Source: Candidatus Poribacteria bacterium
Lineage (GTDB): Bacteria > Poribacteria > WGA-4E > WGA-3G
Assembly: GCA_028820845.1 (NCBI GenBank)
Contig: JAPPII010000076.1
Span: forward strand, 1-64,000
Reading direction: 5' to 3'
DNA length: 64,000 nucleotides
Position 1 is the first letter of the stretch. Each line of letters starts with the position of its first letter. Both the position numbers and the translations under genes were made by a program. Below, in pieces: positions 52,558 through 61,900 of this stretch. The notes under the pieces are model-generated. The model saw only the letters and a list, made by a program, of their open reading frames with translations. It ran no database searches and was not told where the DNA came from.

Positions 52558-54453
52558 CTACCTTACTTGCGTACCGAGGGGCATCTCTTTTTCAAGGGTT
52601 GCCAAAACTACAGAATCTCCGCTTCCTGCAAGCACCATACCTTGTGATTTGACGTTGCGAATCGTGGCGGGTTCTAAATTTGCGACGATTATGACCTGTT
52701 TTCCGACCAACACTTCTGGGGTGTAATGTTCAGCAATGCCAGCAACGAGTTGCCGTTTTTCAGTGCCGAGGTCTACCTGTAATTTGAGGAGCCGGTCGGC
52801 ACCTTCAATAGGTTCAGCAGCGAGAATCTTCGCAACCCGTAAGTCAAGTTTCTGGAAATCAGCAAAGGAAATCAAGCCCGTGGTTTTCTTTTCCTGCTTC
52901 TGCTGCGGTTTCGCCTTGGGTTTCGGCTGCGGCTGTTTTTGCTTTTTGGTATCAATGCGTGGGAAAATAGGTTCACCCCTGCTGACCTGTATTCCTACGG
53001 ATAGACCTCCCCATTCTGTGGCAGTATCGAATGTCGTCAAACCGATTTGGTTCTGAATTTTCTCTGCCGTTTCGGGAAGAAAAGGTGAAATCAGGACAGA
53101 GATAATCCGAAGTGCTTCTAAACTGTTGTAAAGGACAGTCCCCATTCTCGGTTTCGTTTCAGGTTTCGCGAGCGTCCAGACTTGGGTCTGTTGGACATAC
53201 CGATTGATGCGGCGGACAAACTCCCAGATGGTTTCCAACGCTGCATCAAAGGCGAACGTCTTTATATGCGCATCTAACTGGTCAATCGTAGTCTGCGCCA
53301 TGGCTTTGATTTCGTCATCGAATTCCCCGGGTGTTGTTGGCGCAGGCACGCCTTCAAAGTTTTTGTTGAGTAGACCGAGGACGCGATTAAGTAGATTACC
53401 GAGATCGTTTGCGAGATCGGCATTATAGCGGGCGTGCAAACGGGCAGGACGGTAGTCACCATCGTTTCCGAAACTGAATTCGCGCAGCAAGTAATAACGG
53501 AAGGGATCAACCCCATAAGTCGCGATGTCGCCATCCATATCAATGAAGATACCCCGCGTTTTGCTCAGAGCCTCACCGTCCTTAGTCAACCAACCGTGTC
53601 CGACGATATGTTTAGGAAGCGGCAAGTCCGCAGCCATTAGCATTGCGGGCCAAAGCAGGGCGTGAAAACGGGTGATGTCTTTTCCCATCATGTGAACATC
53701 GGCGGGCCAAAAGGTACGGTACTGCTCGCTATCAGTTTCATAACCGAGTGCAGTAATATAATTACTCAGAGCCTCTATCCAGATGTAGATGATGTGCTGC
53801 GGATCAAATGGAAACGGAATTCCCCAAGATAAGGAAGCCCGAGAAATACTTACATCTTGTAATCCAGATTCCAGAAAGTTTAATAACTCATTACGACGCG
53901 CTGGCGGATAGACGAAGTTCGGATTCTCGTGGATATGTGCGAGCAAACGATCCTGATACTTGGAAAGTCTAAAAAAGTAATTTTCCTCTTCCAACCATTG
54001 CAGTGGTAGCTTATGAACAGGACAGACTTTTTCGTCCGTTAGTTCTTTCTCTGAAAAGAACTCTTCGCACGAGAGGCAGTAATACCCTTCGTACTTCCCC
54101 TTATAAACATCACCGTTATCATAGAGCACATTCAGGAATTTTTGCGCGCCGCGCTTGTGCACATCACTTGTTGTCCGAAAAAAGATGTCATGTGAAATGT
54201 TCAGGCGTTCCCAGAGTTTAACGAACGTTGGCGCGATTTTATCACAATAGGCTTGCGGTGAGAGGCCTTCCTCTTTCGCAGCGTTATATACATTGGCAGC
54301 ATGTTCGTCAACACCGGTAAGAAAGCAAACTTCATTGCCTTTGAGACGGTGATATCGCGCTAAGACATCAGCAGCGATAGTGGTATAGGCATTTCCCGCG
54401 TGTGGTTCACTGTTAGGATAATAGATCGGGGTGGTGACGTAAAAGGTGCTCAT
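52558..54453 (-). CDS. metG: Methionyl-tRNA synthetase
   Basis: 631 residues. The class I HIGH-like motif is PNSEPHAGNAY (about 12-22) and the KMSKS equivalent is GEALSKTRG (about 297-305). A zinc module (YYCLSCEEFFSEKEL, then CPVHKLPL) is present in the connective domain, and the C-terminal 100 residues form a tRNA-binding OB domain (KLDLRVAKILAAEPIEGADR; NLEPATIRNVKSQGMVLAG). Together these are the long MetG form with the Trbp111-like domain in the same chain. AAGGAAGGA precedes the ATG. It is in the minus-strand series after holB. Confidence 0.95.
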   Translation of the reverse strand: MSTFYVTTPIYYPNSEPHAGNAYTTIAADVLARYHRLKGNEVCFLTGVDEHAANVYNAAKEEGLSPQAYCDKIAPTFVKLWERLNISHDIFFRTTSDVHKRGAQKFLNVLYDNGDVYKGKYEGYYCLSCEEFFSEKELTDEKVCPVHKLPLQWLEEENYFFRLSKYQDRLLAHIHENPNFVYPPARRNELLNFLESGLQDVSISRASLSWGIPFPFDPQHIIYIWIEALSNYITALGYETDSEQYRTFWPADVHMMGKDITRFHALLWPAMLMAADLPLPKHIVGHGWLTKDGEALSKTRGIFIDMDGDIATYGVDPFRYYLLREFSFGNDGDYRPARLHARYNADLANDLGNLLNRVLGLLNKNFEGVPAPTTPGEFDDEIKAMAQTTIDQLDAHIKTFAFDAALETIWEFVRRINRYVQQTQVWTLAKPETKPRMGTVLYNSLEALRIISVLISPFLPETAEKIQNQIGLTTFDTATEWGGLSVGIQVSRGEPIFPRIDTKKQKQPQPKPKAKPQQKQEKKTTGLISFADFQKLDLRVAKILAAEPIEGADRLLKLQVDLGTEKRQLVAGIAEHYTPEVLVGKQVIIVANLEPATIRNVKSQGMVLAGSGDSVVLATLEKEMPLGTQVR

Positions 54454-54565
54454 TGTCCTTCCTTTTTCGGAGTCCGGTTTTTGTTAAAAAATTATAGCAT
54501 AAGAGAACCGGTCTGTCAAACCGCTTCTGCCTAATTTTGTTACCCTTAAAACCGAAAAACACAAT

Positions 54566-55522
54566 CTACTTCAATAATTTTAAACACATCACTTCCAAAG
54601 CCAAGGTGGCGTTTGTGTTTGTATTTTCGATAAGGGATTTGGTATCAAAAACGATCTGGATGGCTTGTTGGATACGCAGATGAGAATAATGGGGAACAAG
54701 TGTTTGGAGCTCTTCAACGGAATGAATATGTGTTATTAATTCGAGTGGTGCGCCTTGTTGCAAAAAAAGTAAGTCGCGATACCATGTGACCAAACTATCT
54801 AAAGTTTCAGGATTATCTTTGAAGTTCTCGGCGAGCCTAAAAGCAGCCAATAAATCCGTCTCCTTGAGGATCTCAGGGATTTCTTCGGTAAGTGCACCCC
54901 CCTTTTCAAGTTGGGTGATTGCTTTTCCAATTGCCCCGCCTGCGGCAATTGCAAGTGTTGTCGCCTGCTCCGGCGTGACTGAAAATCTATCCGTCAAAAC
55001 CGCTACTAATTCCTGCGTCGGCATCGGGTGAAATTGGAGGATCTGACAACGAGAACGCGTCGTTGGCAGCAGTACTTGAATGTTCGACGTAAGCAGAATC
55101 AAAACAGAAGAGGCAGGCGGCTCCTCAAGCGTTTTAAGCAAGCAGTTCTCCGCTTCTGCATTCATCCGCTCCACGTCCGTCAAGATGTAAACCTTCCGAC
55201 TCGCTTCAAGCGGCTCGTAGATAATCTGTTTTTGCAACTCCCGAATTTGTCCTATCCGCAGTAGGCTGCCTTCAGGTCGGATGAACTGTAGATCTGGATG
55301 GTTTCCAGAATCCACTTTCCGACAAGCGAGACATGTTCCGCATACCGTAGGGGGCTGTGCGTCTTGTTGGCAGAAGATCAGCTGTGCGAAATAGCGAGCG
55401 ACCATCTCTTTTCCAACACCCGTTCGTCCGACAAAAAGATATGCCCCCGCGATACGATCCGATGCCACGGTTCGCTGGAGTTGTTCAATAATATGTTGAT
55501 GTCCAATGACTGGGTTTTGCAT
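54566..55522 (-). CDS. holB: DNA polymerase III subunit delta prime
   Basis: 318 residues. AAA+ clamp-loader features are Walker A GRTGVGKE (about 34-41), a zinc module (CQQDAQPPTVCGTCLACRKV, about 50-69) and TRSRCQILQF (SRC motif, near 155). It helps load the sliding clamp at primed sites. The start at 55522 is chosen because GGAAGGAAAA precedes it; an earlier TTG at 55534 would overlap that site. It follows tmk after 46 bases, the common tmk-holB order. Confidence 0.92.
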   Translation of the reverse strand: MQNPVIGHQHIIEQLQRTVASDRIAGAYLFVGRTGVGKEMVARYFAQLIFCQQDAQPPTVCGTCLACRKVDSGNHPDLQFIRPEGSLLRIGQIRELQKQIIYEPLEASRKVYILTDVERMNAEAENCLLKTLEEPPASSVLILLTSNIQVLLPTTRSRCQILQFHPMPTQELVAVLTDRFSVTPEQATTLAIAAGGAIGKAITQLEKGGALTEEIPEILKETDLLAAFRLAENFKDNPETLDSLVTWYRDLLFLQQGAPLELITHIHSVEELQTLVPHYSHLRIQQAIQIVFDTKSLIENTNTNATLALEVMCLKLLK

Positions 55523-55568
55523 TTTTCCTTCCAAAAAGGGAGAAGCACCTGCAATTCGGAAACCGCGC

Positions 55569-56183
55569 TTACCATGCGTAATCTTGATATTCGGCTAAGA
55601 CCTCGGCGTGGACAACATCTGGAGACTGCGTAGCATCTATCAGTTTGACGCGATGTGGGTTCGCCTTCGCAACAGATAGATATCCTTCGCGAACTTTACG
55701 ATGCAATTCCAACGCCTCTCTGTCCAGACGGTCACGATGCGCCCCCCCTTGCTGTTGGCGTGATAGTCCGATCTCAGGGGGCAGATCGAGAATAAAGGTG
55801 ATGTCAGGGGTCAACCCACCCGTGGCAATGCGATTTAACTGGTGAATAAACGCCAGATCAATGCCGCCACGGTAGCCTTGATAAGCCACTGAAGCGTCAA
55901 TAAACCTATCAGATATGACAATTTGGTTCGCTGCCAATGCGGGGTGTATAAGTTCTTGGACGTGTTGTGCCCGTGCGGCAGCGATTAACAACAACTCTGT
56001 CATCGGCGTTATGCCTTCGGATGTGAGGAAAATATCGCGAATACGCTCAGCAATAGGCGGGCCACCGGGTTCACGGGTCAGTAGCACATTTGAGCCCAAG
56101 GCGGTTGCGAGCCGTTGTGCCTGTGTAGTCTTGCCAGAGCCTTCTACGCCTTCAAATGTAATGAAAATTCCGCGTCGTGCCAT
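55569..56183 (-). CDS. tmk: Thymidylate kinase
   Basis: 204 residues. The P-loop is FEGVEGSGKTTQAQRLA (about 9-25), the DRF/LID region is VISDRFIDASVAYQG (about 88-102) and the LID with RQQQGGAHRDRLDREA (about 145-160). It phosphorylates dTMP to dTDP for DNA synthesis. The start at 56183 has GAGAGGA upstream and leaves 11 bases to the lactonase stop; the longer frame to 56213 would overlap that gene. It is followed by holB. Confidence 0.95.
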   Translation of the reverse strand: MARRGIFITFEGVEGSGKTTQAQRLATALGSNVLLTREPGGPPIAERIRDIFLTSEGITPMTELLLIAAARAQHVQELIHPALAANQIVISDRFIDASVAYQGYRGGIDLAFIHQLNRIATGGLTPDITFILDLPPEIGLSRQQQGGAHRDRLDREALELHRKVREGYLSVAKANPHRVKLIDATQSPDVVHAEVLAEYQDYAW

Positions 56184-56194
56184 ATTTCCTCTCT

Positions 56195-57208
56195 TTAGAT
56201 AAAAAGCACCCACATCGGATTTTCACCAACTGCGTAGTTTGCAAGTGGCGATAATTTGCCGGTGTCTCGATCAATGCGATAGGTGGCGAGTCTGCCAGAG
56301 CCTTGTCCACCGACAAACAGGAAATTGCCTGTTCCGTCAATATTGAAAACGCGCGGCGTCGGTTCAGTGTGTTGATGACCGACAGCACTTAATTTGCCGC
56401 TCTCTGCATCAATTGTGAATTCTGCGATGCTGTCATGCCCGCGGTTGGAGACATAGAGAAACGTCCCCTGCGGATCAATGTGGATTTGGGCGCAGGTGTT
56501 ATCTGCCTCAAAATCTGCGGGGAGAGTAGAAAGGTCTTCTTGTAAATCCATCAAGATTCCTGGATGCTCCCCTTCTTGAAGCGTATACGCTGAGACACTG
56601 GATCCCTGCTCGTTTGAGAAATAGAGGATTGGCTTGCTCGGATGAAAGCAGAAATGTCGTGGTCCAACCGGCGCACCCGGATTGAGATTCCCAACCGGAT
56701 TTTGGGCGAGCGTGCCTGTCTCCTCGTCGAAATGAAACTGATAGATAGCATTGCGAGGGACAGTATGCGGGACAAAGGCATACCGGTTTGAGGCATCTGT
56801 CTCAATGCAGTGCGCGTGTATATCGGTCTCAACGGTCTGAAGCGGTTCGCCTTGGACAGTTTTATCGTCGCCGATTGCATGAACGGTAACTTTGCCTGCA
56901 CCGTAATAGGCAGATAATAGGAAATTCCCCGTTTTGTCCGTTGCAATATAACACGTATCGGCATCAAGTTGGACTGTCCGCAAGTGTGAAAGATGTCTCG
57001 TCCCTTCATCAATACGGAAACTTGCGATTTCTCGACTCGATCGAAGCCCGGCGTATAAGTAGTTGCCACACGGCGAGAGTGCTAAGGGACCCGGAGAGCC
57101 ACTAACACCAATATTTTCCTGTAATTCAATACTACCATTAGAGACATCGAATGTATAGATAGCGATTCTGTTTTCTCCTGCTATAGAGAGATAGACGTGC
57201 GTTTGCAT
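56195..57208 (-). CDS. Lactonase family protein (6-phosphogluconolactonase-like, seven-bladed)
   Basis: 337 residues with the repeated propeller pattern of the PF10282 lactonase family: RIAIYTFDVSNGSIELQE (about 13-30), SPCGNYLYAGLRSSREI, TGNFLLSAYYGAGKVTV, ILYFSNEQGSSVSAYTL, GTFLYVSNRGHDSIAEF and GTGNFLFVGGQGSGRLATY. Members such as E. coli Pgl hydrolyse 6-phosphogluconolactone; others have different or unknown substrates. No pentose phosphate gene is adjacent, so the substrate is uncertain. The start at 57208 has AGAGG 13 bases upstream. It is between a thiolase and tmk in one run. Confidence 0.88.
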   Translation of the reverse strand: MQTHVYLSIAGENRIAIYTFDVSNGSIELQENIGVSGSPGPLALSPCGNYLYAGLRSSREIASFRIDEGTRHLSHLRTVQLDADTCYIATDKTGNFLLSAYYGAGKVTVHAIGDDKTVQGEPLQTVETDIHAHCIETDASNRYAFVPHTVPRNAIYQFHFDEETGTLAQNPVGNLNPGAPVGPRHFCFHPSKPILYFSNEQGSSVSAYTLQEGEHPGILMDLQEDLSTLPADFEADNTCAQIHIDPQGTFLYVSNRGHDSIAEFTIDAESGKLSAVGHQHTEPTPRVFNIDGTGNFLFVGGQGSGRLATYRIDRDTGKLSPLANYAVGENPMWVLFI

Positions 57209-57225
57209 ATTTTTATAATTACCTC

Positions 57226-58416
57226 TTAAGAAAAAATCTGAAAAATACCGGCGGCACCCATGCCTCCGCCGACACACATTGTTACCATACCGTATTGGTG
57301 ATTTTGCCTACGCATCTCATTAATCAGGCTTACCGTGAGTTTCGCGCCAGTGCAACCGAGTGGATGTCCCAGAGCGACTGCACCCCCATTGACGTTTACC
57401 TTTTCAGTCGGCAATCCCACCTCTTGAATTACAGACAAGGCTTGCACGGCAAATGCTTCGTTGAGTTCTATAATATCTATATCCGCTAAAGTGAGTCCTG
57501 CGGATGTGAGTGCCTTTGGGATTGCGGGCACGGGTCCGATCCCCATGATTTCAGGAGGAACACCGGCTGTCGCGTAACTGACGAAACGGACTAAGGGTTC
57601 GTAACCTTCCGCTTTCGCGCGTGCCTCAGACATCAGGACGACAGCGGCAGCAGCGTCGCTCATCTGCGAGGCATTACCAGCCGTCACTGTACCGTCTTTA
57701 TGAAAAACAGGCTTGAGCGATGCCAACGCCTCTGATGAAGTATCCCGACGCGGTCCTTCATCGATATCAAAAACAGTACGCACAGTTTCAGGCGTTTCTG
57801 CTGAGTTAAAGTGTGTCTCTTCTATCTTGAGCGGGACAATTTCTTTTTGGAATTTACCCGAATCAATCGCGGCGATTGCCTTGCGGTGGCTCTGATAAGC
57901 ATAAGCATCTTGTGCGTCACGAGATATACTATATTTCCGCGCCAGATTTTCAGCCGTCAAACCCATGCTGAGATAGGCATCGGGTGCGTGTTCTATGAGT
58001 GCTGGGTTCGGCGAGAGGTTCACACCGAACGGTACCTGACTCATACTCTCTACACCACCAGCGATAACCACCTCAGCACGTCCGGATAGAATCTGCTCAG
58101 CACCCATCGTGATTGTTTCTAAACCCGATGCACAGAATCGGTTGATTGTGATGGCAGGCACGGAAACCGGAAACCCAGCGCGTAAACTTGCGATTCGGGC
58201 GAGGTTATAGCCTTGCGGTCCCTCGTGTGTGGCGCACCCGATGATAACGTCGTCCACCGCCTCCAGATCGAGTTGTGGGAGTCGCTCGACTGTGCCGCGG
58301 AGGGCAGCAGCGGCAAGTTCGTCCGGACGTGTGTTCTTCAGAGCACCTCTACCGGCTTTCCCTACGGCTGTGCGTACAGCGGATACGATGACGGCGTTCG
58401 GGATCGTCTGCTTCAT
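57226..58416 (-). CDS. fadA: Acetyl-CoA acyltransferase (thiolase)
   Basis: 396 residues, the standard length. The acylated Cys is in [12 protein letters not shown] (about 88-99), and the C-terminal GHPLGCTGA (near 350) and [11 protein letters not shown] (near 380) blocks hold the His and second Cys. It should cleave 3-ketoacyl-CoA in beta-oxidation or condense acetyl-CoA. The ATG at 58416 overlaps the ECH stop by four bases (58413-58416), so the genes are translationally coupled, the FadNA-like arrangement in which an ECH/3HCDH protein precedes a thiolase. GAGAGGAAGAAA is the ribosome site. Confidence 0.92.
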   Translation of the reverse strand: MKQTIPNAVIVSAVRTAVGKAGRGALKNTRPDELAAAALRGTVERLPQLDLEAVDDVIIGCATHEGPQGYNLARIASLRAGFPVSVPAITINRFCASGLETITMGAEQILSGRAEVVIAGGVESMSQVPFGVNLSPNPALIEHAPDAYLSMGLTAENLARKYSISRDAQDAYAYQSHRKAIAAIDSGKFQKEIVPLKIEETHFNSAETPETVRTVFDIDEGPRRDTSSEALASLKPVFHKDGTVTAGNASQMSDAAAAVVLMSEARAKAEGYEPLVRFVSYATAGVPPEIMGIGPVPAIPKALTSAGLTLADIDIIELNEAFAVQALSVIQEVGLPTEKVNVNGGAVALGHPLGCTGAKLTVSLINEMRRQNHQYGMVTMCVGGGMGAAGIFQIFS

Positions 58417-59402
58417 TTTCTTCCTCTCTGGAGCGTTGCCTCTATTCTGGCGTGCGTCCCTTGTTCGCCACAAAGACTGAGAAATACCTCGCGTTCCAAG
58501 TCAAGCATATACTGTTCGGCAACAAACTGTGGGGCTGAAAGTTTGCCCCCACAGAGGACATACGCTAATCTATTAGCGAGGTGCTGCGTATAGTCATCAA
58601 TAGCATCCGCTTGTCGAAGTAGATGCGTCTGTAGATGAAGTCGCGTAATCCCTTCCTCACCGAGTACAAACATCTCTGGAGGTTCGGGTTGATGGTAACC
58701 CGCTTCGTGCATTGAGAGGACAAGTTGCTTGGCATCGTCAAGATGCGTCTCTTGATTTGACGAGATCGAATCCGTCTGTCGGAGATAACCGAGTTCGACT
58801 GCCTCTGCTGCGTTCTGAGAGACCTTCGAGTCTCGGAGTGTGTCAAAAGCCTTATTGACATAAGGAAATAGCGTTTGGACGGGTGCGGGAAGGGTTACAC
58901 CCTCCAGACAGCGAAGTGCCATCTCCTTCGTACCACCACCAACGGGGATCAGTCCAACGCGGAGTTCAACGAGTCCGATGGAACTTTCCGTGAAGGCTTG
59001 CACGGCATCAGCACCGAACGCGAGTTCACACCCGCCACCGAGTGCCATGCCCTTTGTCGCTGCCACAACAGGTTTTGATACACTCCGAAGTCTCGTACAA
59101 ACGTGCTGGAGTTTGCGGACTGTTGCCGAAATTGCGTCCCAATCTTGGTTCTTAGCACGCTCCAGCAGAAGGATAAGGTTGAGTCCGACCGAAAAGTTTT
59201 TCGCTTCTGTGGCGACAATCATACCTGCGTAATTGGCTTCTACCTCGTCCAATGCTGCCTCAAACATCTCCAGCGTTCCATCTTCAATGATGTTCAACTT
59301 GCTATGCAGTTCAAGTCGGACAATGCCGTCGCCAATGTCTATTAGGCTAGCATCTGCATTGGAAATGATAGGTTTAGCACTTGTTGTTTTTAATATTGAC
59401 AT
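58413..59402 (-). CDS. Enoyl-CoA hydratase/isomerase, FadN C-terminal-like
   Basis: 329 residues of a crotonase fold. Signatures are MIVATEAKNFSVGLNL (about 61-76), then GGGCELAFGADAVQAFTES (about 124-142) and LVELRVGLIPVGGGTKEMA (about 145-163). In FadN-type proteins of beta-oxidation this domain follows a 3-hydroxyacyl-CoA dehydrogenase domain in the same chain; here the protein begins at the linker (SADNADASLIDIGDGIV-like). The dehydrogenase domain is absent, and the upstream neighbour is a cupin gene. A GGAAGG site before the ATG shows this is a genuine start, not a truncation. It is coupled to the thiolase gene. Confidence 0.85.
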   Translation of the reverse strand: MSILKTTSAKPIISNADASLIDIGDGIVRLELHSKLNIIEDGTLEMFEAALDEVEANYAGMIVATEAKNFSVGLNLILLLERAKNQDWDAISATVRKLQHVCTRLRSVSKPVVAATKGMALGGGCELAFGADAVQAFTESSIGLVELRVGLIPVGGGTKEMALRCLEGVTLPAPVQTLFPYVNKAFDTLRDSKVSQNAAEAVELGYLRQTDSISSNQETHLDDAKQLVLSMHEAGYHQPEPPEMFVLGEEGITRLHLQTHLLRQADAIDDYTQHLANRLAYVLCGGKLSAPQFVAEQYMLDLEREVFLSLCGEQGTHARIEATLQRGRK

Positions 59403-59432
59403 TCAGTAACTTACCTTCCAACCGCTAACTTG

Positions 59433-59834
59433 CTAATCTACATCGAAATGATAGACGATTTCATCGAAGCGGTCGGCTGCGAACGTGAATAAAAAAATTA
59501 GATTCTCGGTCCCGGTGCAACGGAGCGAATGCTTGGCATTAGCGGGTATGAAAACGGATGCCCCCGCACTGAGCGATGCCTCACAATCCTCTACTGTTAC
59601 ATACCCGGAACCGCTGATAACATAATACGTCTCTTCGGGTTCATGATAATGAAGGGGAAGTAGGGTTCCGGGAGCCATCTCTGCTATGCCAGTAGACAGC
59701 CGACCACTCGGTCCGCGTTCACCGGATATAAGGATTTTCCAACGGATCGGACTCTTGGCAGCGAGGTCTGGATCGTCCCAAGTTTCCCAATCAAGTTCTG
59801 ATTGGTTGAGGATAATCGGTTTCTGTTGACTCAT
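59433..59834 (-). CDS. Small cupin-domain protein
   Basis: 133 residues with one cupin barrel: motif 1 LLPLHYHEPEETYYVISGSG (about 64-83, with His, His, Glu as metal ligands) and motif 2 ASVFIPANAKHSLRCTG (about 93-109, with the last His). Members include dioxygenases, isomerases and storage or sensing proteins, so the role is not known. The start at 59834 has a GGAG site; the longer frame to 59894 is unsupported. It lies in the minus-strand run between a small unknown gene and the ECH gene. Confidence 0.85.
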   Translation of the reverse strand: MSQQKPIILNQSELDWETWDDPDLAAKSPIRWKILISGERGPSGRLSTGIAEMAPGTLLPLHYHEPEETYYVISGSGYVTVEDCEASLSAGASVFIPANAKHSLRCTGTENLIFLFTFAADRFDEIVYHFDVD

Positions 59835-59903
59835 GACACACACTCCGATAACCAGAGGAGGACTCATTATTTTTAGAGCCGAGATCTCTGGCAAAATTAT
59901 AGG

Positions 59904-60164
59904 TTAGCGACTTAACGCTTCCAATTCAATACGAAAACGCTCCTCACAGGCAGCAAGCAGGTCTTCAATGACTTTCTCTGTAGTCCCAGCCTCAGCAACA
60001 AGGGTTTTCATCTGCTCTACTGCAAAAGACGGGACATGGCTAAAACAGTTCTGAGAAGACTTGTCGAGATGATTCCCAACGTTTAAACTCAACACTAACA
60101 AAAGGGCATGTTCCAATCTTTCGATGCGCGCGTCGCGCGCTTTAAGTTCTTCCAACATATCCAT
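59904..60164 (-). CDS. Small hypothetical protein, coiled-coil N-terminus
   Basis: 86 residues. It opens MDMLEELKARDARIERLEHAL, a coiled-coil-like segment, followed by a short hydrophobic part (LLLVLSLNVG) and a charged helix ending EERFRIELEALSR. No family is recognised. CAGAGGCATC is before the ATG, and the gene sits 15 bases after ilvD on the same strand, so it is likely translated as part of that operon. Its function is unknown. Confidence 0.6.
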   Translation of the reverse strand: MDMLEELKARDARIERLEHALLLVLSLNVGNHLDKSSQNCFSHVPSFAVEQMKTLVAEAGTTEKVIEDLLAACEERFRIELEALSR

Positions 60165-60179
60165 TTGGATGCCTCTGTG

Positions 60180-61859
60180 TTATCCTGTTACAGCACCTTG
60201 AGAAGCAGAAGATACAGCGTTTGCGTACTTCGCCATGACACCGCGGGTATAAAGCGGTTCAGGGGGTGTCCACTGCTCAAAACGTGCCTGAATTTCCGCG
60301 TCGGAGAGTTGAACGTCAAGCTTGCGTGCCTTAGCATCAATGACGATTTCATCTCCCTCTTGGATGATAGCAAGGGGCCCGCCCTTTGCCGCTTCAGGCG
60401 CGACATGGCAGATCATGAAACCGTGTGTCGCGCCAGAAAACCTACCGTCTGTTAAAAGGGCGACATCTTCACTCAAACCCGCCCCGACAATTGCTGCCGT
60501 TACGCCCAACATCTCGCGCATGCCAGGCCCCCCAGTGGGTCCCTCATAACGGATAACAACCACGTCGCCGGGTTTAATCTCCCCACCTTTAATAGCGGCG
60601 AAGGTGTCCTCTTCACGCTCAAAGATACGCGCTGGACCACGATGAAGGGTTTTGTCCTGTCCGGCTAACTTGAGAACACACCCATCGGGCGCGAGGTTAC
60701 CCCGTAAGATAGCAAAACCACCTGTGGGTTTAAGCGGTGCATCCACGGGTCTAACGACCACCTGTCCCTCGGTTTCAGTCGATGCATTCGCCTCTTCACC
60801 AATAGTTTTACCTGTGACCGTGAGTTCGTCGGTGTGAAGCAAACCCGCCTCCGCCATGCGTTTCGCCAAGAACGGAATACCTCCCGCTTCATAGAGATCG
60901 TTCGCGACAAACTGTCCGCCCGGCTTCAGGTCGGCTAACACAGGAGTTCTTTGACTAATGGCGTGGAAGTCTTCAAGTGTTATCGGGACCTGTGCTTCGT
61001 GCGCAATAGCGAGGAGGTGTAGAACGCCGTTGGTCGAACCAGCAGTTGCGGCAACAGAGGTAATAGCATTCTCAAGCGACTTACGGGTGATAATCTGACT
61101 GGGGCGCCGGTCAGCAGCGAGCATGTCGATGATGAGTTGCCCGGCTTTGTACGCCTCATTGTCCTTATCCTCGACGACAGCAGGAACGCTCCCGCTTCCC
61201 ATCGGTGCAATACCTAACATTTCAACGGCTGTCGCCATCGTATTCGCAGTAAATTGCCCACCGCATGCGCCGGGACCAGGACACCCTTTACTAATCAGGT
61301 CGTCAAGTTCCTCAACAGTTATCGTGCCTTCCGCATGTTGGCCGACCGCTTCAAATACGTCCTGAATCGTGACATCACGTCCCTGAAACTTGCCCGGCAT
61401 GATTGAACCGCCATAAAGTGTGAGCGAGGGAATGTCTAACCGCGCCAATGCCATGACAGTGCCGGGAACGGTTTTGTCGCATCCACAGAGCGCTACGACG
61501 GCATCAAACATGTTCCCGATGGAAACCAATTCGATGGAATCAGCGATGATTTCTCGACTGATGAGCGAGGTTTTCATGCCTTCGGTGCCCATGGTAATGC
61601 CATCAGAAATGCTAACAGTGTTGAATTCAAGAGGCGTACCGCCCGCGGCGCGAATTCCTTCTTTGACCTTGGCGGCGAGCCGTCTCAGGTGAAAGTTACA
61701 AGGTCCGATCTCGATCCATGTATTGGCAACCCCGATAATTGGTTTGTCAAGGTCCTCTGGCGCGAGTCCACCGTTGCCGAACATGAGCATCGTGCGTGCG
61801 GCGGCGCGGTCGGGACCATCGGTAATCGCATAACTTCGGGGTTTCAATTTATTGGACAT
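60180..61859 (-). CDS. ilvD: Dihydroxy-acid dehydratase
   Basis: 559 residues, the normal length. The iron-sulfur ligands are seen in [15 protein letters not shown] (about 124-138) and [17 protein letters not shown] (about 188-204), with an early Cys near 58 ([11 protein letters not shown]). The family start [17 protein letters not shown] is intact. It makes 2-oxoisovalerate and 2-oxo-3-methylvalerate from the products of IlvC. It is encoded about 19 kb from ilvBNC and has no T-box that I can see. TAGGAGA precedes the ATG. It follows hppA after 41 bases. Confidence 0.95.
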   Translation of the reverse strand: MSNKLKPRSYAITDGPDRAAARTMLMFGNGGLAPEDLDKPIIGVANTWIEIGPCNFHLRRLAAKVKEGIRAAGGTPLEFNTVSISDGITMGTEGMKTSLISREIIADSIELVSIGNMFDAVVALCGCDKTVPGTVMALARLDIPSLTLYGGSIMPGKFQGRDVTIQDVFEAVGQHAEGTITVEELDDLISKGCPGPGACGGQFTANTMATAVEMLGIAPMGSGSVPAVVEDKDNEAYKAGQLIIDMLAADRRPSQIITRKSLENAITSVAATAGSTNGVLHLLAIAHEAQVPITLEDFHAISQRTPVLADLKPGGQFVANDLYEAGGIPFLAKRMAEAGLLHTDELTVTGKTIGEEANASTETEGQVVVRPVDAPLKPTGGFAILRGNLAPDGCVLKLAGQDKTLHRGPARIFEREEDTFAAIKGGEIKPGDVVVIRYEGPTGGPGMREMLGVTAAIVGAGLSEDVALLTDGRFSGATHGFMICHVAPEAAKGGPLAIIQEGDEIVIDAKARKLDVQLSDAEIQARFEQWTPPEPLYTRGVMAKYANAVSSASQGAVTG

Positions 61860-61900
61860 TTTTTCTATTTTCTCCTAAAATTCAAGGTGTATGAAGTGTA

